This document shows, piece by piece, positions 1-5,299 of a stretch of 6,116 bases of DNA. The position numbers and the translations under genes are program-made. Below the pieces are notes generated by a model. That model had not been told where the DNA came from. It saw only the letters and a program-made list of their open reading frames with translations, and made no database searches. This DNA is from Clostridium sp. CAG:508 (GTDB lineage Bacteria; Bacillota; Clostridia; TANB77; CAG-508), in contig FR889093.1 of NCBI GenBank assembly GCA_000435755.1, forward strand, positions 1-6,116, in the 5' to 3' direction. Position 1 is the first letter of the stretch. Every line of letters begins with the position of its first letter.

Positions 1-502
1 CTGTTCCATTTTCTATTACTATTCCATCTTGTACTGCTGGAATATGCTCTCCTGTTTCTTCTGAGTTTGTATAATTATATGTTACTGCTCCTGTACTTGA
101 AGTAGGATTATGTTCTAATATTTTAAATCCTTTTGGTATTGTTATTTTATTTCCATATGCATCTTCTGCTTTTGTATTTTTATCTACTACTTTTCCTACT
201 AATGTTGAGATTTTAGGTGTTGTTGATGGATTGGCATCTCCTCCCGTTGTGCCTCCACCTGTGGTTCCATTTATTTTTCCGTCTATCCAATTATTTAGCT
301 CATTTATTGAGTCTAAGTCATTTTGTGTTGCTTGGTCCATTTTGTTTTGGGCATCTTTTGCCCTTTTTATTATTCCATTTTCACTAAATATTGCATTTAT
401 ACTCACTCCTGCAAGTATTAGTAAGACCACAATAGTTACTACTAATGCTATTAGAGTAATACCTGTTTGATTTGAGTGATTTCTTTTGTTCTTCGTTTTC
501 AT
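1..502 (-). CDS. Type IV prepilin-like secreted protein, N-terminal part (runs off left edge)
   Basis: The reverse strand is open from an ATG at 502-500 to the window edge: 167 codons with no stop, so the C-terminus is missing. Residues 1-14 are a short basic leader (MKTKNKRNHSNQTG) ending in Gly14. An unbroken hydrophobic helix of about 25 residues (ITLIALVVTIVVLLILAG...) follows, then the polar helix SENGIIKRAKDA. This is the class III signal layout that prepilin peptidase cuts after Gly, leaving the protein anchored or assembled outside the membrane. The mature protein begins with Ile instead of Phe, and position +5 is Ala19 instead of the usual Glu. Such Glu5-less forms are, to my knowledge, common among clostridial pilin-like proteins. 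A Gly/Thr linker (residues 80-88) joins the helix to a domain starting near residue 97, with YGNKITIPKGFKI (116-128) and VQDGIVIENGT (157-167). I have the impression of similar sequences in large clostridial surface proteins, but I cannot name the domain. A weak AAAGG lies about 11 bases before the ATG. Pilin-like identity is well supported; the role (pilus, adhesin or competence) is unknown. Confidence 0.85.
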   Translation of the reverse strand, partial: MKTKNKRNHSNQTGITLIALVVTIVVLLILAGVSINAIFSENGIIKRAKDAQNKMDQATQNDLDSINELNNWIDGKINGTTGGGTTGGDANPSTTPKISTLVGKVVDKNTKAEDAYGNKITIPKGFKILEHNPTSSTGAVTYNYTNSEETGEHIPAVQDGIVIENGT

Positions 503-519
503 TTTTCTTTGTACCTTTT

Positions 520-539
520 ATATGGTTTATATACCATAT
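520..539 (-). promoter_or_regulatory. Hairpin directly upstream of the pilin ribosome binding site
   Basis: ATATGGT and ACCATAT form a perfect 7-bp inverted repeat around a six-base loop. It ends a few bases before the AAAGG that would serve the pilin ATG at 502. In mRNA it could stabilise the 5' end after processing or affect ribosome loading. It is AT-rich and its stability is modest. Confidence 0.35.
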
Positions 540-701
540 CCCTTTCCTTTATTTATTTAAACTTTCTAAACTATATCCAGTTCTTTGTACTCTGTTCTAT
601 TATGGATATTTTTTGAGTACTTTGCTTTGCATTTTTAATGCTATATATTCTAATATTAAAGTCTGTTTTACATCATCCTCCTTCAACTTCAGGCACACCA
701 A

Positions 702-743
702 AAGGACAGGTACTAAATATTTTCATATTTAATATCTGTCCCT
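702..743 (-). terminator. Long GAAA-capped hairpin; possible attenuator or weak terminator in pilin leader
   Basis: Positions 725-743 pair with 702-720 around the loop 721-724, which reads GAAA on the minus strand. The stem is 19 base pairs long with one A/C mismatch and two G-U pairs; AGGGACAG pairs with CTGTCCTT at the base and TAAATAT with ATATTTA at the top. On the minus strand it runs into only four T residues, two of them in the stem, followed by GG. It would therefore be a weak terminator by itself and may be an attenuator, an RNA stability or processing element, or a mobile-element relic. The structure is seen directly; the role is inferred. Confidence 0.5.
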
Positions 744-835
744 AATATGCTTAATAAAGCTAATTTCTTAGCCTGGTTATTATTTATTAATGTTGTGGCT
801 CTCTCTACTCCTGCAAAGGTTTTAATTTTTTTCAT
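713..835 (-). CDS. Small ORF, 40 aa, unknown function, in the pilin leader
   Basis: ATG at 835-833 to TAG at 715-713. The predicted peptide begins MKKIKTFAGVERATTL and ends LLSILGTDIKYENI. It is mixed charged/hydrophobic with no membrane helix, no cysteine and no signal peptide, and I do not recognise it. An AAAGAGG lies about eight bases upstream of the ATG, and a good promoter starts transcription about 40 bases upstream. The last codons and the stop lie inside the left arm and loop of the 702-743 hairpin, so translation would disrupt that hairpin. It could be a leader peptide that controls the pilin gene, a small independent protein, or a chance ORF in AT-rich leader RNA. In the +1 frame, overlapping its end, a 17-codon ATG ORF (726-673) with one Cys is also visible, so the gene could be a decayed or frameshifted remnant. 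Confidence 0.3.
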   Translation of the reverse strand: MKKIKTFAGVERATTLINNNQAKKLALLSILGTDIKYENI

Positions 836-881
836 TTTTTGTGCCTCTTTCTTACTTTTCTTTTGGATTTATTATGCATTT

Positions 882-910
882 ATAATACTATAACATTTTT
901 TTATTTTCAA
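882..910 (-). promoter_or_regulatory. Sigma-A-type promoter for the small ORF and pilin transcript
   Basis: Reading the minus strand, TTGAAA (910-905) and TATTAT (887-882) are separated by exactly 17 bases, matching five of six positions in each consensus hexamer. Transcription would start near 875. That gives a leader of about 373 bases before the pilin ATG, or about 40 bases before the small ORF at 835. I saw no equally good promoter closer to the pilin gene. Confidence 0.6.
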
Positions 911-1016
911 TATTTTTTTTAATTTTTAGTAACTTTTTCCGACATCTTTTGAACGCTTTTTCTATTAAAAAGTCTTAACAGTAGCAACAAATTTGTATTA
1001 TCTGTGTCTTTCATTC

Positions 1017-1045
1017 TTGTATTTTTCCCTATTTTATGGCATAAT
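1017..1045 (+). promoter_or_regulatory. mutS2 promoter with extended -10
   Basis: TTGTAT (1017-1022) and CATAAT (1040-1045) are 17 bases apart, and the -10 is preceded by TGG, giving the extended -10 pattern TGnCATAAT. The start would fall near 1052, only about 12 bases before the chosen mutS2 ATG and almost on its ribosome site, so the leader would be very short. A weaker alternative is TTAACA (975-980) with TATTAT (996-1001) and a 15-base spacer. Confidence 0.45.
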
Positions 1046-1063
1046 AGATGTGTGAGGTTAATT

Positions 1064-3421
1064 ATGGAAGCGATTTTAAATAAATTAGAATATAATGAAA
1101 TTATTGATGTTTTAGAGAAACATTGTAAAACATATTTAGGTAAAAATATGTGTGACAGTTTAAAGCCTAGTTTTAGCTTTGAATTAGTTGATGTTTTGCT
1201 TAACGAAACTAAAGAGGCTGATACTCTTTTACATCAAAAAGGATCTCCACCTTTTTATGAAACTGATGAATTAGAAAAATATATTAAAATATTAAAAAGC
1301 AATCAAACCTTGTCTATAAAAGGCTTACTTAATATTGGTATGCTTTTAAGAATTGCAAGAGAATTAAAAGAGTATTTTTATGATAATAACACATCTTCTT
1401 TTATAAATTTAGAAAAGTACTTTACACTTTTATACTCTAATCCTTCAATTGAAAAAAGTATTTTTGACAAAATTATTGATGAAAGCACTATTGCTGATAA
1501 TGCTTCAAAAAAGCTTTCTAGTTTAAGAAGAAATAGAAAAAATTTTGAACAAGAAGTTAAAGATAAATTAAATAGCTATATTCATTCTAGCACTTATGCT
1601 AAATACATAATGGAGCCAATTGTTACTATTCGTAATAATCGTTATGTTATTCCCGTTAAAGAGGAATACAGAAGCTACATAAAAGGCTTTGTTCATGATA
1701 CTTCTAGTAGTGGATCAACTTTATACATTGAGCCAACTAGTATATTTGATTTAAATAACAAAATAAATCATATAAAAATTGAAGAAGACTTGGAAATTGA
1801 AAAAATATTACATCAATTATCCGCTTCTTTATATGCCTATACTACAGAATTGGACAATGACTTAAATTTAATTGCTAACATTGACTTAATTTTTGCCAAA
1901 GCTCATTTTGGCATAGAAATCAATGGTATTACGCCTATTCTTAATAACGAAAAATTTGTAGATTTGCATAAAGCAAGACATCCTTTAATCGATAAAGATA
2001 AAGTTGTACCTATAAACATTGGCTTAGGAAAAGACTATGTTTCTCTTTTAATAACTGGCCCTAACACTGGTGGTAAAACTGTTGCTTTGAAAACTCTTGG
2101 TTTGCTACTTCTCATGGCATATTCAGGTATTCCTATTCCATGTAGTGAAGGAAGTAATATCTGCGTATTCACATACATTTTTGCTGATATTGGTGATGAG
2201 CAAAGTATTCAAGAATCACTTAGTACTTTTTCAGCTCATATGAAAAACATTGTAGAGATTACTAAAAAAGCTAATGATAATAGCCTAGTACTATTAGACG
2301 AACTTGGTTCTGGTACAGACCCTGTAGAAGGTGCTGCACTTGCAATTAGTATTTTAAGTTATTTAAAAAGCATTAATGCTTTGGTTTGCTGTACTACCCA
2401 TTATCAAGAGTTAAAGGAATTTGCATTGGTTACAGATGGTTTTGAAAATGCAAGTTTTGAATTTGATATAGAAAATTTAAAACCTACATATAAGCTATTA
2501 GTTGGTATTCCCGGCAAAAGTAATGCCTTTGCTATTAGTAAAAAGTTAGGTTTAGACGAGCAAATTTTGAATGTAGCAAATGCTCATTTAAAAGAAGATA
2601 AAGTTTCAATTGAAGAATTATTGAAAAATATTTATGATAATAAATTGAAAGTAGAAAAACAAGTAGAAGAAACTGAAAAGAATTTAAGACAAGTTGAGGC
2701 TTTAAGAAAAAGTTTAGAAAAAAAGCAAGATGATGTCTTAGAAAAAAGAGCAAAAATGCTTGAAGACGCAAAATTAGAAGCCAGGGATATTTTACTTTCT
2801 GCTAAAGAAGAAGCAACTGAAATAATCCATGAACTCAGTGCTTCCGTAGACTTAAAACAAGCTAATAATTTAAGAAACAAATTAAATGATAAAATAAGAA
2901 ATATAAATTCTGTTCACTATAGTGGACAAGATAATAGCTTTGAGTCCATAGATAAGAATGATATAAAAGATGGATTAAATGTATATATATCATCTCTTGG
3001 CACAAATGGTATTATACTTGGAAATACTGTAAATAAGTCTAACGAAGTACAAGTTCAAGTTGGTAGTATGAAAATGAATGTTAAACTTTCAGATTTCCGA
3101 AAATTATCAAGCAATGTTTCTACCACCTCTAAGTCAACAGGTAAAGTAACAACTGAAAAATCTTCAAAGACTAAAGTTATTTCTCCTGAAATAAATGTTA
3201 TTGGTCAAAATGTTGACGAAGCCATTTATGTTATTGATAAATATTTAGATAACTGTGCATCTGCAAATATTTCACCTGTCAGAATAGTACACGGTAAGGG
3301 TACTGGTAAACTACGTGAAGGTATTCACTCATTTTTAAAAAAGCATCCACATGTAAAAAGTTTTCGTATAGGAACCTTTGGTGAAGGTGAAATGGGTGTA
3401 ACTGTAGTTGAAATTAAATAG
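1064..3421 (+). CDS. mutS2: Endonuclease MutS2 (MutS-family ATPase with C-terminal Smr domain)
   Basis: The protein has 785 residues, the usual MutS2 length. MutS2 is a cytoplasmic homodimeric ATPase that binds branched DNA and suppresses homologous recombination; in Bacillus it is also known to split collided ribosomes (RqcU). It does not do mismatch repair. Visible in order: the N-terminal start MEAILNKLEYNEI and clamp/core region; Walker A GPNTGGKT (332-339); Walker B LVLLDE (408-413) with the MutS signature GSGTDP; the TTH motif ending at His446; a Lys/Glu-rich coiled coil (about 515-595); a KOW-like beta segment (about 636-682, GLNVYISSLGTNGIIL); and an Smr domain (about 708-785) with HGKGTG at 743-748. 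The Smr LDLRG motif is replaced by INVIG (710-714). I chose ATG 1064 because GAGG lies six bases upstream, the product starts where MutS2 proteins normally start, and the likely promoter overlaps the 20-codon upstream extension that would begin at 1004. It stands alone, followed by its own terminator. Confidence 0.96.
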   Translation: MEAILNKLEYNEIIDVLEKHCKTYLGKNMCDSLKPSFSFELVDVLLNETKEADTLLHQKGSPPFYETDELEKYIKILKSNQTLSIKGLLNIGMLLRIARELKEYFYDNNTSSFINLEKYFTLLYSNPSIEKSIFDKIIDESTIADNASKKLSSLRRNRKNFEQEVKDKLNSYIHSSTYAKYIMEPIVTIRNNRYVIPVKEEYRSYIKGFVHDTSSSGSTLYIEPTSIFDLNNKINHIKIEEDLEIEKILHQLSASLYAYTTELDNDLNLIANIDLIFAKAHFGIEINGITPILNNEKFVDLHKARHPLIDKDKVVPINIGLGKDYVSLLITGPNTGGKTVALKTLGLLLLMAYSGIPIPCSEGSNICVFTYIFADIGDEQSIQESLSTFSAHMKNIVEITKKANDNSLVLLDELGSGTDPVEGAALAISILSYLKSINALVCCTTHYQELKEFALVTDGFENASFEFDIENLKPTYKLLVGIPGKSNAFAISKKLGLDEQILNVANAHLKEDKVSIEELLKNIYDNKLKVEKQVEETEKNLRQVEALRKSLEKKQDDVLEKRAKMLEDAKLEARDILLSAKEEATEIIHELSASVDLKQANNLRNKLNDKIRNINSVHYSGQDNSFESIDKNDIKDGLNVYISSLGTNGIILGNTVNKSNEVQVQVGSMKMNVKLSDFRKLSSNVSTTSKSTGKVTTEKSSKTKVISPEINVIGQNVDEAIYVIDKYLDNCASANISPVRIVHGKGTGKLREGIHSFLKKHPHVKSFRIGTFGEGEMGVTVVEIK

Positions 3422-3426
3422 TTAAA

Positions 3427-3452
3427 ATTCTCCTAAAAAGGAGGATTTTTTT
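3427..3452 (+). terminator. Intrinsic terminator of mutS2
   Basis: ATTCTCCT (3427-3434) pairs with AGGAGGAT (3439-3446), with one G-U pair, around an AAAA loop, and runs into seven T residues (3446-3452). It begins six bases after the mutS2 stop codon. Confidence 0.85.
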
Positions 3453-3463
3453 ATGCAAAACAC

Positions 3464-3492
3464 TGGACTTTTTTGTAGCTTATTGGTATAAT
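3464..3492 (+). promoter_or_regulatory. Extended -10 promoter of the arginase-family gene
   Basis: A perfect TATAAT (3487-3492) is preceded by TGG, giving an extended -10. TGGACT (3464-3469) sits 17 bases upstream as a -35 matching four of six positions. The start is expected near 3499, giving a leader of about 60 bases. Together with the mutS2 terminator this makes the downstream gene an independent transcription unit. Confidence 0.65.
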
Positions 3493-3505
3493 TTGTTTTG
3501 CTTCT

Positions 3506-3528
3506 GATGTTTGATAATTATCATCATC
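3506..3528. promoter_or_regulatory. Operator-like palindrome at the arginase transcription start
   Basis: TGATAATTATCA (3512-3523) is a perfect 12-bp palindrome. It is flanked by GATG (3506-3509) and CATC (3525-3528), also complementary, with small unpaired offsets. It lies just downstream of the predicted start, where a bound repressor would block RNA polymerase. The half-site TGATAAT recalls Fur-family boxes, but the standard spacing is missing; it does not match the ArgR box TGAAT-N4-ATTCA well either. The regulator is unknown. Confidence 0.4.
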
Positions 3529-3559
3529 ATGTTAGTAAAAATTTAAAGAAGGTTTTATT

Positions 3560-4591
3560 ATGAAAAAAGTATCAATTATAAGTGCATGCACTGACTTAGG
3601 TCTAAAAATTGATGGTGCTGAGCTTGGAGCACAAGTCCTAACAAATGACTTAAAATCAAGCAACATTTCTCACAATTATGTTTTGAAAGGTAACAAAAAA
3701 GATGAAGAATCTAACTCAAGTTCAGATTCTAATGACATTAACAGCTTTGTATCAAAGTTTGATGATTTGTTACTAGATATGCATGAAATTCATTTTGAAG
3801 AAAATATGAATGACGAGGAAAAAGATGCATATTACACAAAAATGCATAATTTAGTTTTGGCAGTTAAAGCGCTAGATTCAAAAAATGAGAAAAGAAACTT
3901 AGAAGGAATCAACGAATTTAATGAAAGGCTATATAACACAACTCGTAAAGTTATTCAAGATGGTGAATTTCCTTTACTTGTAGGTGGAGACCACATTGTT
4001 GCAATTGGTTCTAGCTTAGGTTCTATAAAAGAAAATAAAAATATGGGAATTATATGGTTTGATTCACATGCTGATTTCAATACCTACCCTACTTCTGTTA
4101 CTGGCAACTTACACGGCTTACCTTTAGCAGTTGCTACACATTATGAAAAGAGCATATTATCAGATTTTCATGATGGTCCATTTTACAATTTTAAAAATGC
4201 TGTTATTGTTGGTGGTAGAGATATTGACCCATGGGAATGGGGTAATGTATTAGATGCGGGTGTTACTGTATTTTCTACTGAAGATATTAAAAAATATGGA
4301 GTTGAAGAAATTTGCAAAAAGGCTTTTGCTATTGCTTCAAATGGAACTGACGGAGTACATATTAGTTTTGATTTAGATTTAATAGATCCTAATGTTGCAC
4401 CTGGTGTTTCTATTCCAGCTAAAAATGGTATCAATTTGGAAGAGGCTTATGCTTTAGCAGATGAGATTACAAAGTATAGTGATATTATTAAATCAGCTGA
4501 TTTAGTTGAATATAACCCATTGTTTGATAAAGATAATGTTACAAAAGAAATTGCTACAAATATTTTAAATAAATGGATTGAAAAGTTTTAA
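3560..4591 (+). CDS. Arginase-family Mn-dependent ureohydrolase, probably arginase
   Basis: The 343-residue protein has the full ureohydrolase metal site: GGDH (142-145, His145), DSHAD (168-172, ligands Asp168, His170 and Asp172) and SFDLDLIDP (269-277, ligands Asp271 and Asp273). These hold the binuclear Mn centre that activates water to split a guanidino group. Arginase rather than agmatinase is suggested by GNLHG (182-186, His185), by VEYNP (316-320), whose Glu317 matches the arginase guanidinium-binding Glu, and by the arginase-like N-terminus. The expected reaction is L-arginine to L-ornithine plus urea, in the cytoplasm. It is about 45 residues longer than Bacillus RocF; the extra length sits around residues 48-105 and includes a Ser/Asp/Glu-rich stretch (EESNSSSDSNDINS). 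AAGAAGG (3546-3552) lies seven bases before the ATG. It is transcribed alone, with no ornithine or urea gene beside it, so formiminoglutamase or another ureohydrolase activity cannot be excluded. Confidence 0.88.
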   Translation: MKKVSIISACTDLGLKIDGAELGAQVLTNDLKSSNISHNYVLKGNKKDEESNSSSDSNDINSFVSKFDDLLLDMHEIHFEENMNDEEKDAYYTKMHNLVLAVKALDSKNEKRNLEGINEFNERLYNTTRKVIQDGEFPLLVGGDHIVAIGSSLGSIKENKNMGIIWFDSHADFNTYPTSVTGNLHGLPLAVATHYEKSILSDFHDGPFYNFKNAVIVGGRDIDPWEWGNVLDAGVTVFSTEDIKKYGVEEICKKAFAIASNGTDGVHISFDLDLIDPNVAPGVSIPAKNGINLEEAYALADEITKYSDIIKSADLVEYNPLFDKDNVTKEIATNILNKWIEKF

Positions 4592-4628
4592 AAAAGATTT
4601 GCTTCACTCTGTGAGGCAAATCTTTTTT
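4590..4628. terminator. Strong bidirectional terminator shared by arginase and toxin genes
   Basis: Eighteen base pairs (4590-4607 with 4611-4628, one G-U pair) close a three-base TCT loop. The core is GATTTGC/GCAAATC, flanked by an A6 run on the left and a T6 run on the right, so it ends transcription from both sides. It overlaps the last bases of the arginase stop codon (4589-4591) and of the toxin stop codon (4629-4627), giving a very tight convergent junction. Confidence 0.9.
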
Positions 4629-4899
4629 ATATTTTCTCGTAATGTGTCCACATACTTATTATTTTTACAGTTTGAACATTTTCTAGGATCTGATACACTA
4701 ATCTGTGTTTTATATTTATTCTTCTAGAATATAATCCTTGCAAATCTCCTACTAATTTTTCATAAGGTGGTGGTGTTTGAAATGGATTATTTTTTATTAT
4801 CTCAATTAAAGCCAATACTTTTTTATTCAAATTAGCACCTTTTAGTTTTTCAATATCTTTTATTGAATCTTTAGTATAAACAATTTTATACACTACCAT
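4627..4899 (-). CDS. yoeB: YoeB/Txe-family mRNA interferase toxin
   Basis: The product is a 90-residue RelE-superfamily toxin of the YoeB/Txe branch, which enters the ribosomal A site and cuts mRNA. The diagnostic block GLYSRRINIKHRLVYQI (55-71) matches the GFWSRRITEEHRLVY block of E. coli YoeB. The catalytic residues line up: Glu47 (YEKL; Glu46 in E. coli), Arg66 (KHR; Arg65) and the terminal His86-Tyr87 (THY; His83-Tyr84). Three residues (EKI) follow the Tyr, where E. coli YoeB ends. Its ATG overlaps the antitoxin stop in the seven-base ATGGTAG (4899-4893), and a GAGGTGG inside the antitoxin end serves as ribosome site, so translation is coupled. All active-site residues are present, so it looks functional. 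The rest of the protein starts MVVYKIVYTKDSIKDIEKL, typical of the RelE fold. Confidence 0.93.
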   Translation of the reverse strand: MVVYKIVYTKDSIKDIEKLKGANLNKKVLALIEIIKNNPFQTPPPYEKLVGDLQGLYSRRINIKHRLVYQILENVQTVKIISMWTHYEKI

Positions 4900-5141
4900 T
4901 CCACCTCTTCTTCTGCAACACAGTCTTCTATTTTTGTTTCTTTTCCCTTTATAAGTTTTTCTTTCATTCCCGGTGTGTTTAATAAATATACTGTTTCCAT
5001 TAGTCCGTTATAATCCTCCTCTGATATAACAACTGCATTTCCATTTTTAGTTGTAATATTTATTGGTTCATTAAACTTTATAGTTTGTTCTAATAACTCA
5101 TATATATCTTTTCTAAAATTTGTAATATTTATATTCGTCAT
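4893..5141 (-). CDS. yefM: YefM/Phd-family antitoxin
   Basis: This 82-residue protein is the partner of the downstream toxin. The N-terminal Phd/YefM fold, which dimerises and binds DNA, covers about residues 1-55 (TNFRKDIYELLEQTI; PINITTKNGNAVVISEEDYNGLMETVYLL). AVVISEEDYNGLMETVYLL is the family hallmark, close to AVVLMSLEDYNALQETLYLL of E. coli YefM. The C-terminal part (about 56-82, rich in Lys and Glu, ending EEEVEW) should be the flexible segment that wraps and neutralises the toxin. It is first in the operon, as usual for this family, and ends in TAG overlapping the toxin ATG. AGGGGTG (5155-5149) lies seven bases before its ATG. Members of this family repress their own promoter, more tightly with toxin bound; the inverted repeat in the promoter spacer fits that. 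Confidence 0.93.
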   Translation of the reverse strand: MTNINITNFRKDIYELLEQTIKFNEPINITTKNGNAVVISEEDYNGLMETVYLLNTPGMKEKLIKGKETKIEDCVAEEEVEW

Positions 5142-5163
5142 TTTTAATCACCCCTATATTTAT

Positions 5164-5192
5164 ATTATAGCGTACGTTTTAACGTATGTCAA
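5164..5192 (-). promoter_or_regulatory. Perfect-consensus promoter with embedded operator for the toxin-antitoxin operon
   Basis: On the minus strand TTGACA (5192-5187) and TATAAT (5169-5164) match both consensus hexamers exactly, with the ideal 17-base spacer. The spacer contains an inverted repeat, TACGTT and AACGTA around two bases (5173-5186), and next to it the palindrome CGTACG (5171-5176). A protein bound there would sit between -35 and -10 and exclude RNA polymerase. The natural candidate is the antitoxin or the antitoxin-toxin complex. The start would be near 5157, leaving a very short leader before the antitoxin ribosome site. Confidence 0.85.
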
Positions 5193-5260
5193 TATTTTAT
5201 ATATTTATTTTGGTATTTTTACTAAATATTATTCAAAATCTAGTATTTTTGCTCACTTTG

Positions 5261-5269
5261 TGGTACAAT
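5261..5269 (+). promoter_or_regulatory. Extended -10 promoter of the sufC-like operon
   Basis: TGGTACAAT (5261-5269) is an extended -10 with a five-of-six hexamer. The -35 at the proper distance (5241-5246, TAGTAT) is poor, so the promoter may rely on the TGn extension or an activator. The start would be near 5276, about 24 bases before the gene. TTGT-GGT-ACAA (5259-5268) overlaps it as a very short inverted repeat. I saw no clear IscR or SufR site. Confidence 0.5.
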
Positions 5270-5299
5270 ATATGTGCTAAATTTTAAGGAGGTAAAATT

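Larger units (their letters stand above)
503..1063. other. Divergent intergenic region between pilin gene and mutS2
   Basis: No long gene fits here. On the minus strand it holds a good sigma-A promoter (882-910), a 40-codon small ORF (713-835), a 42-base hairpin (702-743), a Shine-Dalgarno motif facing an ATG-ATG-TAA (668-684), interlocked short inverted repeats (573-620) and a hairpin just before the pilin ribosome site (520-539). On the plus strand only the mutS2 promoter and ribosome site near the right end are visible. Plus-strand open stretches across 231-732 use TTG starts without ribosome sites and read as Phe/Ser-rich antisense. Between about 911 and 1010 I see only AT-rich sequence. 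Confidence 0.7.

Noticed and set aside
231..732. Two plus-strand open frames (231-470 and 472-732)
   Set aside because: Both use TTG starts without ribosome sites and give Phe/Ser/Ile-rich products; the first is antisense to the pilin gene, and the second spans the pilin start and the leader inverted repeats.
503..880. c-di-GMP riboswitch in the pilin leader
   Set aside because: Clostridial pilin genes often have one, but I could not find the conserved GEMM-I or GEMM-II core motifs here by eye.
2535..2880. Minus-strand open frames inside mutS2
   Set aside because: They are Phe/Leu/Ser-rich shadows of the MutS2 Lys/Glu-rich coiled coil, with no independent signals.
3454..3492. 12-codon ORF between the mutS2 terminator and the arginase gene
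   Set aside because: It lies on the -35/-10 promoter and has no ribosome site of its own apart from the terminator arm, so translation is unlikely.
3512..3523. Canonical Fur or ArgR box
   Set aside because: The palindrome shares half-site letters with Fur boxes but lacks the 7-1-7 spacing, and it does not fit the ArgR consensus, so no specific regulator is named.
4183..4434. Minus-strand open frame inside the arginase gene
   Set aside because: It lies antisense to conserved catalytic motifs and has no ribosome site or recognisable family.
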